Shown here piece by piece: positions 43,869 through 54,788 of a DNA stretch of 64,000 bases. The DNA lies in assembly GCA_029168955.1 (NCBI GenBank), contig JAPDOI010000136.1, forward strand, positions 620,001 to 684,000, written 5' to 3'. The stretch comes from Aplectana chamaeleonis. Taxonomy: Eukaryota; Nematoda; Chromadorea; Rhabditida; Cosmocercidae. The notes beneath the pieces were generated by a model. The model was given only the letters and a program-made list of their open reading frames with translations. It searched no databases and was not told the DNA's origin. Each line of letters begins with the position of its first letter. Within the stretch, counting starts at the first letter, position 1. Made by a program: the position numbers and the translations under genes.

Positions 43869-46800
43869 ACGCGGTCATTCCGCATCTTCACCGAGGTGTG
43901 CCGTCCTAGTAGGCAGCCGTGTCCATTTTTCACGGTCTTCAGCCACAATTTGAACACATTCCATCCAGCTGTCACTATTCCATTTCCTGCGAAACGAAAC
44001 ATCGCGCCTGAACTGTCTTTCGATGCCGAGTGACTTCAAATCCTCTTTAACCACATCCGTCCAGAACTTTCGCCTACGCCCAGGTGGCCGTTTCCAGACA
44101 GGATTTGGAAGCATTGTTAAAGCGTGTTGCACGAGATGATCCGGCGTTCTTCTTAGTGAATGCCCGAGCAGTCGAAGTCGACTTTCCATTGCAGCTTGAG
44201 ATGGCGTTGGGAGATGCTGGCACCTCCCTCGTGTCAGGCGTTGATGTACTGCGTCGATTTCCTTGTAAAGATCTTCGTTATGGCATACACGCGCCAGAAA
44301 TATCCAAGCAAACTCCTAAAAAGCTTCCTCTCCGTGCAATCCAACCTTCCCATCTGCGTCTTCGGTGCTGCCCACGTCTCCGATCCGTACATCATGATAG
44401 GGCGAATAGCGGATAGGCAGACATGCAACTTGACTTCTTTCGCGATGGGAGTAGTTCACAAACACTTGGTTAGAGAATTGAATGCAGACGTAGCTTTCGC
44501 ACATCGTTGTCGAATATCCGCTGCATAACTACCATGCTTCTTCAGCAAACAGCCCAAATAACAGAAATCTTCCACCAGTTCGATACGTTGTCCGTCCACA
44601 CAAACTTCTGTTGAAGGCCTCTGAGAGACCCACATCTGCTTGCATTTGTCGGGACGAAGACGAAGTCTATGGGCTGCGGCATACTTCGAAACGATGTTCA
44701 CAATCCTCTGCAGTTTTGCGTTGTTTACAGCGAATAATACAATGTCGTCGGCGTACTCCAGGTCGACAAGGTAGCGTCCTGATGGTGTTAGGTTCACGTC
44801 CGTAGGAAATTGTTCAGCAACTCTATGCATGGTGTCATCAACGGCGAACTTGAAAAGAAAAGGTCCTGCAACGGCTCCTTGCCTTACTCCTGTTCTCACC
44901 TCGAAAGCTGACGTAAATCCGACAGGTGTACGAACTGCTGTTGTTGTTCTTCTGTTCATGTCCTCGATTACTCGAACATACTTTTCCGGGACTCCATCTG
45001 CTCGCAGAGCGTTGAGCAATCGATCACGATGAGGAGTGTCGAACGCGGCTTCAAAGTCCAAAAAAGCAAGCTGTAATGGATTCGAATACCGCTGCCACGA
45101 TTCAACACGACAAACACTTGGTCGATGGTCGATCTTCCAGGTCGAAAACTGGGTTGCTCATCTCTGGTCATTCCTTCACGATGTTTGATAAGTCGCTCGA
45201 GATTGATACGTTCTAAAACCTTGTACATGACACGAAGTAGAGAGGTTCCTCTGTAGTTCTTAGAATCCGTGACGGATAGCTTCTTGTGAAGAGGTACGAT
45301 GATCGCATGTCTTCACGAATCGGGTATCCTTTCGCTCATCCATATGGCACGGATGGTGTTGGGCATTTCACGAATCCCAGACGGAGGAAGAGCTTTCAGC
45401 ATTTCAGCAGTGATGTTGTGATCTCCACCTGCCTTTCCATTCTTCATTTTCCGGACACTATACAAAACTTCAGACTCAGTCGGCGGTTTCTCACTGACAT
45501 CGTAATGTGCTCTCTGAACATGCGGCAGCTCAGGTACTGATGACGCTGGACGATTCAGTAATGAACTGAAGTAATCCTTCCATATTGGTAGCGTCGCATC
45601 ACCAACTGCAACTCCATTGGTAGTGTTCAAGACAGGAGAACATCTCTTCGTCTTCCCGCTATACTGTCGCAGCAACGTGTAGGCTTTCCTCGGATTTTTC
45701 TCCTCCAAAGCCTTCTCGAACTCCTTAGCTCTACACGTCCACTCTCTTTCGCGGTCACTTTGAAGCTGTCGACGCAACTTCCTCCTCAGACGCTTCTCCT
45801 CTACGAAGTTTCCTGCAGTTCGGAGAGCACATACCTTGTTGTACGTAGACGTCATTTCCTCTGGGAAGATGGCGAACTTCTTCTTGGGCTGTACAACCGG
45901 GAGTGCCTCTTTTGAAGTATCCTGGATGCACTCGACAAAAGAATCCGCGTCGCAAAGTTTCTTCTTCGTCCGTACTCCTATGTGAATAGAAACGCGTTGT
46001 CGAAAATTTCTTCTGCATTCTTAATCTCTGAGACTTGTCTTGTCAATCTTCTGGAGAGGCTGAGCCCCTCGCTTCCTCCTATGAATCCTCGCAGTGAAGT
46101 TCAACAGAACAGGACGGTGATCCGAATCGAATGGCGACATCCCACACAGCTCTAGATCTTCGAATGTCCAATACTGGAATAATCCTCGTCAGAACATAGT
46201 CGAGCTGTAGTTTCAAAGTTGTCATCTTCCGCTTCCGTTGCTCTTCTGGAGATAGCTGGGTTGGTTCCTGCCACGTAAGCTGATGACGGCGATGATTCCT
46301 CTTGAATGTCGATGCAATAATCAGACCACTGCGTTCACAAAAGTCGACAAGGCGGTAGCCATTGTCCGATGTTTGCTCCACTGGGTAGAATCATTTACCG
46401 TGTACTTCGGATTCCTCATCAAGTCCTATCTTCGCATTTGCGTCAATTCCCACGACAACAGCATGTTGACAAGGTATCCTGGCCAGCAACGTATTGAGTT
46501 CCTCATAAAACGCATCCTCGGCGGTTTCAGTGGACGCATGAGCACTCACTATCCACAGATGGAATCCTCTTTGATCCCGCAGTCGAACGAATGCATTCCG
46601 GCACGACGTTGAGCCAAACTCCTTGACCATACCATTGAAATCCTTCCTTACAGCTATTGCACAGCCTCTAACTCTCCTATCGTCAGCGTTGCCGCAGTAG
46701 ATGGCGTACTACCCGACGCTGATGATGGGTCTATCATTGAGGCGGGTTTCCAGCAAAGCAGCAAACGGTAATGGTAATAGCTCAGAAGTTTGGATAGCGC

Positions 46801-46920
46801 AGTTTTTTGGATATCACTCGACAGCTATCGACAGTTCAGGGTGGCGAAATTGTGGCTTGTGGCCAAAGACTCCATGAACTCCTTAGGTACGGATCCTGAG
46901 GTGTTATGGACCAGAGGCCT
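43869..46920 (-). pseudogene. RTE-type non-LTR retrotransposon, frameshifted
   Basis: Read on the minus strand from about 46920. The start has SSDIQKTALSKLL. The endonuclease pieces are YCGNADDRRVRGCAIAVRKD, HLWIVSAHASTE and GIDANAKIG (46391-46630), then RLVDFCERSGLIIASTFKRN (46079-46381). Linker and thumb follow at 45313-46018. The reverse transcriptase is at 44456-45228: MDFEAAFDTPHRDRL, GVRQGAVAGPFLF, catalytic LEYADDIVLF and DFCYLGCLLKKHGS. The tail is AIRPIMMYGSETWA, WKRPPGRRRKFWTDVVKEDL and RTAHLGEDAE (43875-44189). At least four frame breaks and stops disrupt it. The order and motifs fit RTE elements. Catalytic RT residues remain, but no intact ORF does. Confidence 0.9.
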
Positions 46921-47282
46921 TAGTGTGCCGTACGGCGACACCTTTGTGCAATGTATGGGATACTTTTGCGATATAGTTGTGCACGCTATAACGCCCTGTG
47001 TACACTCAAACGTCTGCTGGGCTCAGTAGAAGCAGGGGCACACACGAGCAGGTACCAACAGACTTGTATACACACCCCAGAATTTTATCACTGCACGATA
47101 TTGAATTTTTTCATTGCTGCGACACGGCGACACTAAATGGCTTGTAAACAAAGAATGAATTGACAGATTGAAATGAAACTTCACATACGTTCCTGAGAAG
47201 AGTGTACCAACAAAACAAAAAAAAATTGGGCCAGTAGCAACGTCCTCTCTTATCGAACGACAAAACTTATTGAATAACCTAG

Positions 47283-47570
47283 TATGTAGTATACATTGGA
47301 TCCGAATCAAAAAATTTCGGATTCTCGGATTTCGGATAACTCAAAAACCAAAGGCCGTGGATGTCCGACTCAAACGGATAGATCCAAAATAACAACATCG
47401 GATAATCCGATTCAGTCGGATAGGGAGGCTAAACGGATAGTCGGGTTTCGAATGAATCCGAAAATTACGTTTTTTCGGTGATTCGGAATTTGGATCACTC
47501 GGATTTTGACGATTTTTCGGTGAGACGGAATCCGAATATCCGAGTCGGATATCCGGTCGGATACAGGTTG
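47283..47570. mobile_element. Word-array element T (TCGGATATCCGA words), copy 1
   Basis: Starts TAGTATACATTGGATCCGAA. It is dense with CGGAT/ATCCG words and contains GACGATTTTTCGGTGA. The copy at 48121-48408 is produced by the tandem duplication; another is at 50900-51145. Confidence 0.65.
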
Positions 47571-48120
47571 GTGTAATGCGAAAAGTCCATCGAAAATCGA
47601 TAGTCCCGCGAAAATGTTTCAGAAATAGGTTTTTCTACCCTAACACGATTAAAGAATTCATTGATAACATCCAAAGTGTGCACGAATGAGAATAGCGGCC
47701 TACGCGGCCGGCGTGCTTGGCAGGCGGCCGTCACATGTGCCGCCCTCGGACGAGTGTTTAGTGTGCCGTACGGCGACACCTTTGTGCAATGTATGGGATA
47801 CTTTTGCGATATAGTTGTGCACGCTATAACGCCCTGTGTACACTCAAACGTCTGCTGGGTTCAGTAGAAGCAGGGGCACACACGAGCAGGTACCAACAGA
47901 CTTGTATACACACCCCAGAATTTTATCACTGCACGATATCGAATTTTTTCATTGCTGTGACACGGCGACACTAAATGGCTTGTAAACAAAGAATGAATTA
48001 CCAGATTGAAATGAAACTTCACATACGTTCCTGAGAAGAGTGTACCAACAAAACAAAAAAAAATTGGGCCAGTAGCAACGCCCTCTCTTATCGAACGACA
48101 AAACTTATTGAATAACCTAG

Positions 48121-48408
48121 TATGTAGTATACATTGGATCCGAATCAAAAAATTTCGAATTCTCGGATTTCGGATAACTCAAAAACCAATGGCCGTGGAT
48201 GTCCGACTCAAACGGATAGATCCAAAATAACAACATCGGATAATCCGATTCAGTCGGATAGGGAGGCTAAACGGATAGTCGGATTTCGAATGAATCCGAA
48301 AATTACGTTTTTTCGGTGATTCGGAATTTGGATCACTCGGATTTTGACGATTTTTCGGTGAGTCGGAATCCGAATATCCGAGTCGGATATCCGGTCGGAT
48401 ACAGGTTG
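48121..48408. mobile_element. Word-array element T, copy 2
   Basis: Duplicate of 47283-47570 within the second unit of the 838-bp tandem duplication. Confidence 0.65.
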
Positions 48409-48513
48409 GTGTAATGCGAAAAGTCCATCGAAAATCGATAGTCCCGCGAAAATGTTTCAGAAATAGGTTTTTCTACCCTAACACGGTTAAAGAATTCATT
48501 GATAACATCCAAA

Positions 48514-48796
48514 GTGTGCCCGAATGAGAATAGCGGCCTACGCGGCCGGCGTGCTTGGCAGGCGGCCGTCACATGTGCCGCCCTCGGACGAGTGTTGGAT
48601 TTCAACGACGGCCGTCCCCTCCTCCACCGTCTGCAGAGCTGATTGATCGGCGCAGTGCTTGCTGCCAGCCAGTGCCGTCCCCTTTCATAGTCAATGGCGG
48701 TGGGGACTTTTCGCATGCTCGTCCGAGAGCGGCGAACGCGACGGCCGCCTACCAAGCACGCCGACCGCATGGGCCGCCATTCTCATTCGGACGCAC
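48514..48796. mobile_element. Foldback element Y, copy 2
   Basis: GTGTGCCCGAATGAGAATAG and TTCTCATTCGGACGCAC form the ends, with inner GCGGCC-rich arms as in 13535-13759. The truncated left arm at 47675-47758 is a by-product of the tandem duplication. Confidence 0.75.
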
Positions 48797-49037
48797 CTTA
48801 CTATATCTCCAAATAATTGCAACCAGTCCTGAAAAAACTGTTCACTATATCTTCTAATAAAAAATATCTTCAAAGTAAGTGTAATGTTAAAGCATTAGTT
48901 TAAATGAGCATCACGAGTACCAATCCTGCACACCAAATTCCTAAATACCCTTGAGTTCCTATCTAAACTTCTTCAAACAGGCTTGCCGGTTCAATCAATA
49001 CACATGGTTTTTGGGAGCCAATCGTTCGTTCCCTTAA

Positions 49038-49525
49038 AGGCAGTGTTCACGATAGGAATCGTTTCTCTGCCTATCTGCCTATCTTGAAGACGGTTCCACT
49101 CTGATTCCAGTGATGTTTTTGGAATTGTACAAGACCTTCTAGGAACGGAGTTATGGTCCCTCAAAGATTGAGCTAAGGAAACCTGGTGGACGAGTTGTCC
49201 GAGGCTTGTAACTTCCGTCTTTTGCAGCCGATGTATGTGACCTGGGTAAAGAGAGAAGTTGAGAGTGAAGGGAAGAACGGGGCTTCTGATCGGAAACCAT
49301 CGCTCATCTCACAATCTCGAGCATTCATTTGTTCACGTCGGTGGGCGTTTAAAGTGCATCTGGGGTGAGACGAGCTCACGGGCTTCCAACTTTGGGGCCG
49401 TAGGGGACCGTTCCGAGCTCACTTTTCTTTTTCTTTTGTTTCTTCAACGTTAGGGTTGCGCTAGGCCTCACAGCTGCCGATCTCCACCAAAAAACCAGAC
49501 ATGGTTTTTATCGCGGACACTGCCT
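49038..49525. mobile_element. TTAA family H, copy 2
   Basis: TTAA (49034-49037), AGGCAGTGTTCACGATAGGA ... TTTTATCGCGGACACTGCCT, TTAA (49526-49529). Collinear with 59118-59602. Confidence 0.85.
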
Positions 49526-49588
49526 TTAACGTCATACTCGCACAAACAAATCAAACGAAGAGGATCAATGCCGACATGGCATATTTTA

Positions 49589-49933
49589 TCGCTGTCATGA
49601 GAGGCAGGCATGCAATCTAGCACAAATCGCGGCGGGACCCGCATCAGAGCACCAGTATCGCCCGTCGTAGAAACAGTAATAGCGCGTCTGTCTGTTGCGG
49701 AGGGCTGAAATACCGCAAATCCGCAAATGTGCAGAGGTCGTGCACTGCGACAGCAACAGCGACGGTAGTAGCGCCACGCCTTGGCATATTTGCAGTATAT
49801 CAGCCCTCCGCGACATGTCGCTGCGACCCACACGCGAAAACTGTTCCTACGACGACCGATGCTGTTGCACCCATGCGAATCCCGCCACGATTTGTGTTAG
49901 ATTGCATGCCTGGCTTTCATTTCAGCGACATCT
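49589..49933. mobile_element. Foldback DD, 345 bp
   Basis: GCAGGCATGCAATCTAGCAC near 49608 and GTGTTAGATTGCATGCCTGG near 49895 are inverse. The arms extend past CGGCGGGA and CGACGA to a centre rich in GCAACAGC-like words. The overlapping frames on both strands are palindrome shadows. Confidence 0.75.
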
Positions 49934-50499
49934 AGAATTGGCCGGTTTTCGCTGGTGCACGGCTCTAGTGATGTTTTTTAGTATCAGGGGTCATCAACTG
50001 GCTCAAAACTGATGATCAGTAAGAATTGTTCTCAGACAGTCGAGTCGACCTCCCCAGAGCTCTACTGTTATTATTTCTTTAAAACTAACTGCTTTGTACT
50101 TGTTTTGTGTAAAAAATTGTGTCTGTATACTCGTACATTACTTCACACAAGGTGTTGAGTTGATCGCGAAACGCTTGGCTCCGGGCGAAACCGAACCAGC
50201 ATATTCCCTTTCTGGGGGAGCGCCTTATCGCACTGCACCACCGGAGCCCCAGCGCCCCTCTCACTCAACTGCTCGGTAAATCTTTTACGAAGCAATCATT
50301 CCTGCACCCGCATAACGATCAAATAGGTATACCGCCATAGACTATATAACAGTCATAGACCTGTCAGGACGACGCCCTGGTTAAGTCTTTTACAATTTTT
50401 ATTACTTTTTATTACGAAGATTACTCCATTAGTTCCTGTGCACGTGGCAGAATTTTGACCAGGCGCAGCAGCAAATTCCAATTTTTGTCGGCGGCGCTG

Positions 50500-50651
50500 T
50501 GCACCTGTGCACGAATTGGCATCTTTGTGCCTCAATGACTTTAATCTTAGCGCTTTTGTCGCCGAGGAACCCTCTCAGTTCTTCAGCTGTTTTCGAAAAG
50601 CACAGGTTTTTGCAGTTTTCTCCATTACTTCATCCATCGTGAACACTGCCT
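50500..50651. mobile_element. TTAA family R end fragment, copy 2
   Basis: CAGTTCTTCAGCTGTTTTCG ... CATCGTGAACACTGCCT, then TTAA (50652-50655). GTGCACCTGTGCACGAATTG upstream resembles the interior of family M, so R may be an M derivative. Confidence 0.5.
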
Positions 50652-50899
50652 TTAAAGGGCGGGTGCTCCGCGACAGGCGGTTGCTGTGCAGAGGGACGCG
50701 ACCGTGTGTCGCAAAAATATACCAAACCCCTTATGCGCAAAATCTGCGCTGACGATGCACAGAACACGCGGCGTAATTTTCGCAATGCGCGACAATTGGA
50801 TGTCTGCAATGTCACCTGCAGGGCTACAGTATAACAAAATGTCGAGTCATGGCATAAGATATACTTTTTTGAGTAACAGGACATGCCGAATCTAAGAAT

Positions 50900-51145
50900 A
50901 TCCTACTCATCATCCGATCCGAATCATGTCATATTTCGGATATTCGGTATCCGAATCATTATCCGACTCATGGCACATTTCGGAGATTCAGATTTCGGAT
51001 CACTCGGATTTTGACGCTTTTTCGGTGAATCGGATTTTGGATCACTCGGATTTTGACGTTTTTTCGGTGAATCGGATTTTGAATCATGAAAATTTCGGTT
51101 CATTCAGATTGATATCCGAAAATGAGTGAGTCGGATCCAATTTAT
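50900..51145. mobile_element. Word-array element T, copy 3
   Basis: CGGATATTCGGTATCCGAAT and repeated CACTCGGATTTTGACG...TTTTTCGGTGAATCGG; right end CGGATCCAATTTATAGTA, the inverse of the left terminus of copy 1. Confidence 0.65.
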
Positions 51146-51352
51146 AGTATGTATGTAGCTCAAGATTTACTACTCTGTCAATGAGTGGAAAGATGCCTCA
51201 GTGGAAGCGGCCTGTTACGCCCTCTCCTTCCATGAGACGAGAACTCATGGGTTTTAGCGACTCGCGAATTTTTGAATCGATGGTGCAAGAGGGCAAGTCT
51301 ACAGAATTTATACGGAGAAAGGAATGCTGAATCCGCTATATTGCTCTAGCAG

Positions 51353-51410
51353 TGGCTAAACCCGTGAATTCTTGTTATAACTGTAGCAAGAAATACCGTA
51401 TTTGGCCAAA
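51353..51410. other. Hairpin related to the centre of element G
   Basis: GGCTAAACCCGTGAATTCTT pairs imperfectly with TAGCAAGAAATACCGTATTT. It resembles the 50-bp hairpin at 16203-16252, perhaps an orphan piece of element G. Confidence 0.45.
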
Positions 51411-51417
51411 GCCTGTG

Positions 51418-51670
51418 CTGAACAGTATAGTGAGGACCGAATATTCGAGTTCGATTAAATATTCGAATTTTTCGAACGAATTTTAATTCGAACATTCGAA
51501 TATTCGCAAAAGGTGAATATTCGAATATTATTCGAATTCGACTATTCGGAACAGGTGAATATTTGATTATTATTTAAATTCGACTATTCGCAAGAGGTGA
51601 ATATTCGAACATTGTTCGAATTCGACTATTCGCAGAGGTGAATATTCGAACGTTATTCGAATTCGAATAC
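51418..51670. mobile_element. Word-array element U (TTCGAATATTCGAA words)
   Basis: Begins CAGTATAGTGAGGACCGAAT, followed by four diverged repeats of a roughly 50-bp unit containing AGGTGAATATTCGAA. The terminus resembles, inverted, AGTCCTCACTATCCTG at 53961-53976. Confidence 0.6.
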
Positions 51671-51840
51671 TGGAGCTGGTTCAAAAAATTTATGAGATTC
51701 AGTTCTAATATATGAAGGAACCGACATACTTTTCGAGACACAATTTATTTTCTTCACTACTCCGCTGTTCCACTTTTCCAAAAAGCTTAATTTTTTTGCC
51801 CATACTTCGTCTAAGGAGGCTACAAGGGCGATTCTAATAG

Positions 51841-52222
51841 GGTAACCAGATGGCAATCGCACTTGGCCACGCCCAATTTTCCATGCCGCCGCGCAATGAT
51901 AACACAAACCAGGGATTTTCCTTCATTTCCAAAATCGCTGCGGCGCGGAAAAATATGGGTGCCAAATGGCCACGATAGCAACCTTTGGGGTTGCTAAACA
52001 TAGATTTGGCATTCGTTTCCGGTGTCACGGAAGGTTGAGACACAGTGCCGTGGTTTGTAGACGTTTTAGATTTGGCTGTGCTATCTCGGCAGTCATTGCA
52101 TATGGCCACGCCCATTTCTCCGCGCCACAACGATTCTGGCAGGGGAGGAAACCCTGGATTGGTGTTATAATTGCGGCGGCACGGAAAAATGGCCGTGTCC
52201 TAGTGGGACGGCAATTGGTAAT
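51841..52222. mobile_element. Foldback BB, about 380 bp
   Basis: Left TTGGCCACGCCCAATTTTCC, CCGCCGCGCAATGATAACAC and CCAGGGATTTTCC recur inverted between 52100 and 52222. The frames here on both strands are shadows. Confidence 0.65.
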
Positions 52223-52228
52223 CCCCCC

Positions 52229-52834
52229 CCCTGCTGGTGATAGCACCGATTTAGCTAAAACTTAGCCGAGAGGCTTTTTTTGAGCTGTGGATTATTTCAT
52301 TTCATTTATTACACGGTAGAACCGTGTGAAAGACAAACAACAAAACGAAATACCCCAACAGCAAGCCAAAGAGACTTAACATAGTAGCACAACAATCAAG
52401 CAAATTAAGAATCTCTTATCCTGTTCGCGATTTTTTGGAGGACTAATGAGGATTAAAAGCATCGCTCATGATGGATTTCGTTTTCGAGTTCTCCATATAT
52501 AATGAGAGCTCTAGTACCCTGTATAACAGCAACGTTGGAAAAAAACGCGGAAAAATAACCGAAAACTCCTTTTTCAAACCGAAAATGTTTCATTCGAAGG
52601 AAGAGTCGGTCGTTAGAGATCGCTGCTTAGACCAACGATCTCACGATCAAATGAACTCTATCTTCCTTTCAAAAGATTTGTGGAGAAGGAGAGGACAACC
52701 GATGTGTGTAGGAACGTCATTCTTTACGTAATCGTATGGTATATTCCATCAACTTCCCCTCAGCTGTACTGGATCAATTGCTGATAATTTACTTATATGA
52801 TGGCTGACAGCAAATTGTGCCAGATGACTGACGG
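52229..52834. other. No gene recognised
   Basis: About 600 bp. TTAAAAGCATCGCTCATGAT at 52453-52472 weakly resembles a TTAA-family start. Otherwise featureless. Confidence 0.4.
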
Positions 52835-52993
52835 AGGGCCGGCCCCTTTTGACGGAAATTGAGACATTCGACCTCATTTATCTTCACAATGAGACATTTT
52901 CAACGGAACAAACTATCCCTACGTTCTTAGGTGGGCCCAGAAAATCATTCGAACCGAAAAAATAGTGAATGGTTTTCAGCACGTACGATGCCT
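52835..52993. mobile_element. TTAA family D, right-end fragment
   Basis: GGGCCGGCCCCTTTTG ... GGTTTTCAGCACGTACGATG CCT then TTAA (52994-52997). It matches the right arm of the complete D copies; the left arm is missing. Confidence 0.65.
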
Positions 52994-53227
52994 TTAAGGG
53001 CAGGCTCTTTGCCATTCGGCTACTATAACTCACTTACTTCTTTCGGAAAACGGACAAAGGGTTTGTGATAAACATACCGAAGAACCTCTCTAGGCAAAAC
53101 TTTAGTCATATCGAAGACATTGACGACATATTTACCCTATCTTTCGAAGCACTGAAAGTGGACCTCTCATTCGTGTTCAGCACTTCGAATAACCGTTGGG
53201 CTAAGTTAGAGCGAAACAGTTGATTTT

Positions 53228-53428
53228 GTATAGTTAGGTCCGTGGCTTATTTTCTCAAGAAAAAACATTTGAATCTCCCCCGCGGCTGGCGTGCTGGTCG
53301 CGTGCGCCGGTCAGCTAATCGATCAGGGCCGAGAGAAGAGCACAGCTGATCGGCTCACCATACCGACGGCAGCGTGTGAGATTTAAATATCTTTCTCGAT
53401 GACACAAGCCACGGACCTAACTATAGCA
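53228..53428. mobile_element. Foldback AA
   Basis: TATAGTTAGGTCCGTGGCTT at the left and AAGCCACGGACCTAACTATA at the right, perfect over 20 bp. About 200 bp. Confidence 0.8.
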
Positions 53429-53449
53429 TTTTTTGAGTTGAAGGCCTTT

Positions 53450-53729
53450 ATTGTGTTCTCTGGGCCAAATTCCGGTCCGCAATTGCGTCTCGACACGTTT
53501 TGCGGCCCCCGCTTTCGAGTCGGAAGAGTTTCCAGCGCCGCGGCCGCCGATTTTTTGACTCTAGGTGGGTTTCGGAAACTGGAAACTAAACGAAATTGGA
53601 GAAAACTGTATAAAAAAGCCCTATCGAGTCGGCTTTGGCGCTGGAAACTCGATTGACTTGAGCACGTGCGGCCGCAAAGCATGTCGAGACGCAATTGCGG
53701 TCCGGAATGTGGCCCAGATAAGCAAAGTA
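53450..53729. mobile_element. Foldback Z, copy 1
   Basis: TCTGGGCCAAATTCCGGTCC then GCAATTGCGTCTCGACACG; the inverse is at 53670-53729. The inner arms include AGTCGG...TTTCCAGCGC in both orientations. 280 bp; second copy at 62126-62404. Confidence 0.85.
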
Positions 53730-53805
53730 ATTGTTGGTAATGAAGCTTTAGAAGAAGAGTTCAACTTTTTATTGCCCCTCACTACTTAGTTGCGTGATAT
53801 TGCTA

Positions 53806-53976
53806 TGAATGCTTAGATTATTCGTCATTCGAATATTCGAATTTCAAATATTCGTTCGTTCGGAATAAAAAATGAACGAATTCATTCGAAATTTGTTCGT
53901 TCGGAATAAAAAATGAACGAATTTATTCAAATTTCGTTCGTTCGGTCTCTTTTTGAAAAGTCCTCACTATCCTGAA
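53806..53976. mobile_element. Word-array element, ATTCGTTCG-word end
   Basis: ATTCGAATATTCGAATTTC, then two copies of a CGTTCGGAATAAAAAATGAA unit, then AGTCCTCACTATCCTG. It looks like the right terminus of a U-like element whose left end is absent. Confidence 0.5.
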
Positions 53977-53981
53977 CAGCA

Positions 53982-54420
53982 ATCTCAACCCGCGCTGGCT
54001 ACTCTGAACGCAGTGAGGCCGTTTGGTCCTCGTTGGTCGATTCATCTCACGGAGTGATTACTCGACAGTCTGTGGCTGGCCGTGAAGGGTGATTCCGAGT
54101 CTCTATCTGGGAGACCTTGCCAAGGGTAATTTAGACCGCCTGTATGTTGCAGGCTGCGCAGAAGAAGCGGCTATGTGGCTGGTCGTAGCTGGGATAGTCT
54201 CTCTAGTAAGGATTAGGATAGGGCCGATCGGTCTAGGCGACGACCTTCCACCTTTTTTCCCCCGTCAGGGCGAGAATTGCCGTAGTTCATGCCGTTAGTG
54301 TAGAGAGCCTTTCACCAAGTGGTGCTAAAAATTCCATAGTTTATAGAAATTCTCGCGAAAAAAATTGATTAGATGCCTCCGAACTCTGGTCATCTCGTGG
54401 TACATTAGCAGAGTAAAAAA
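53982..54420. mobile_element. Element G, copy 2
   Basis: AACCCGCGCTGGCTACTCTG, GGGAGACCTTGCCA, GTTGCAGGCTGCG, TCTCTAGTAAGGATTAGGAT and ATTAGATGCCTCCGAA follow the order seen in 16260-16700. The left half is missing. Confidence 0.65.
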
Positions 54421-54750
54421 GGCCTCCAGGTTCGTGTCCAGCGCCCTAAATAACGATGTTTGAGCGAGATTTTTCCGACCTTTGAAGTTCTTCAAATTTC
54501 TCTGATAAAATTTGTACTGGTACCTGTGTGGAAATTGAGGAGGTCGGAGCTCTTCATTTAATGGGCAAGCATTAAGCTCTTTACTTCATTGATTAATGAT
54601 GCTTTGAGCATCAGGCTTGCTGCATCATATGACCGCAAGTTTCGAGCTTGCTGCTCGTGGGGTGAAGCAGCGAGCTTGGAAGCTGTTCCTTTATCCCTGA
54701 TGCAGCGAGTTAGAGACCACTGGCTCCAAGCCGGAGGCAGAAAACCTCAA
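54421..54750. other. No gene recognised
   Basis: About 330 bp containing several GAGCTTG(C/A)TGC-type short repeats (54600-54720). Confidence 0.4.
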
Positions 54751-54788
54751 AGGCAGTGGTCACGATGAAAAACGTCATGGAAAAAACT
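54751..54788. mobile_element. TTAA family M copy 2, left piece
   Basis: AGGCAGTGGTCACGATGAAA then AACGTCATGGAAAAAACT is the inverse of the end of 7338-7885. It continues at 58594 after LINE-2. Confidence 0.8.

Larger units (their letters stand above)
46921..48596. repeat. 838-bp tandem duplication, two copies
   Basis: 46921-47758 and 47759-48596 are the same sequence with about a dozen differences by eye (about 98.5% identity). The unit starts TAGTGTGCCGTACGGCGACA in what looks like the 5' end of the RTE and ends inside foldback Y (GGACGAGTGTT). A pair of 95-residue minus-strand frames (47023-47310, 47861-48148) is duplicated with it; no domain is recognised. Confidence 0.9.

Noticed and set aside
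47023..47310. 95-codon frame conserved in the tandem copy at 47861-48148
   Set aside because: Conservation is explained by the recent duplication; no domain, and the frame spans RTE 5' and word-array sequence.
51418..53976. A single large element from the U start to the AGTCCTCACTATCCTG end
   Set aside because: The termini are inverse-like, but the word arrays differ and no flanking duplication is seen; more likely two separate fragments.
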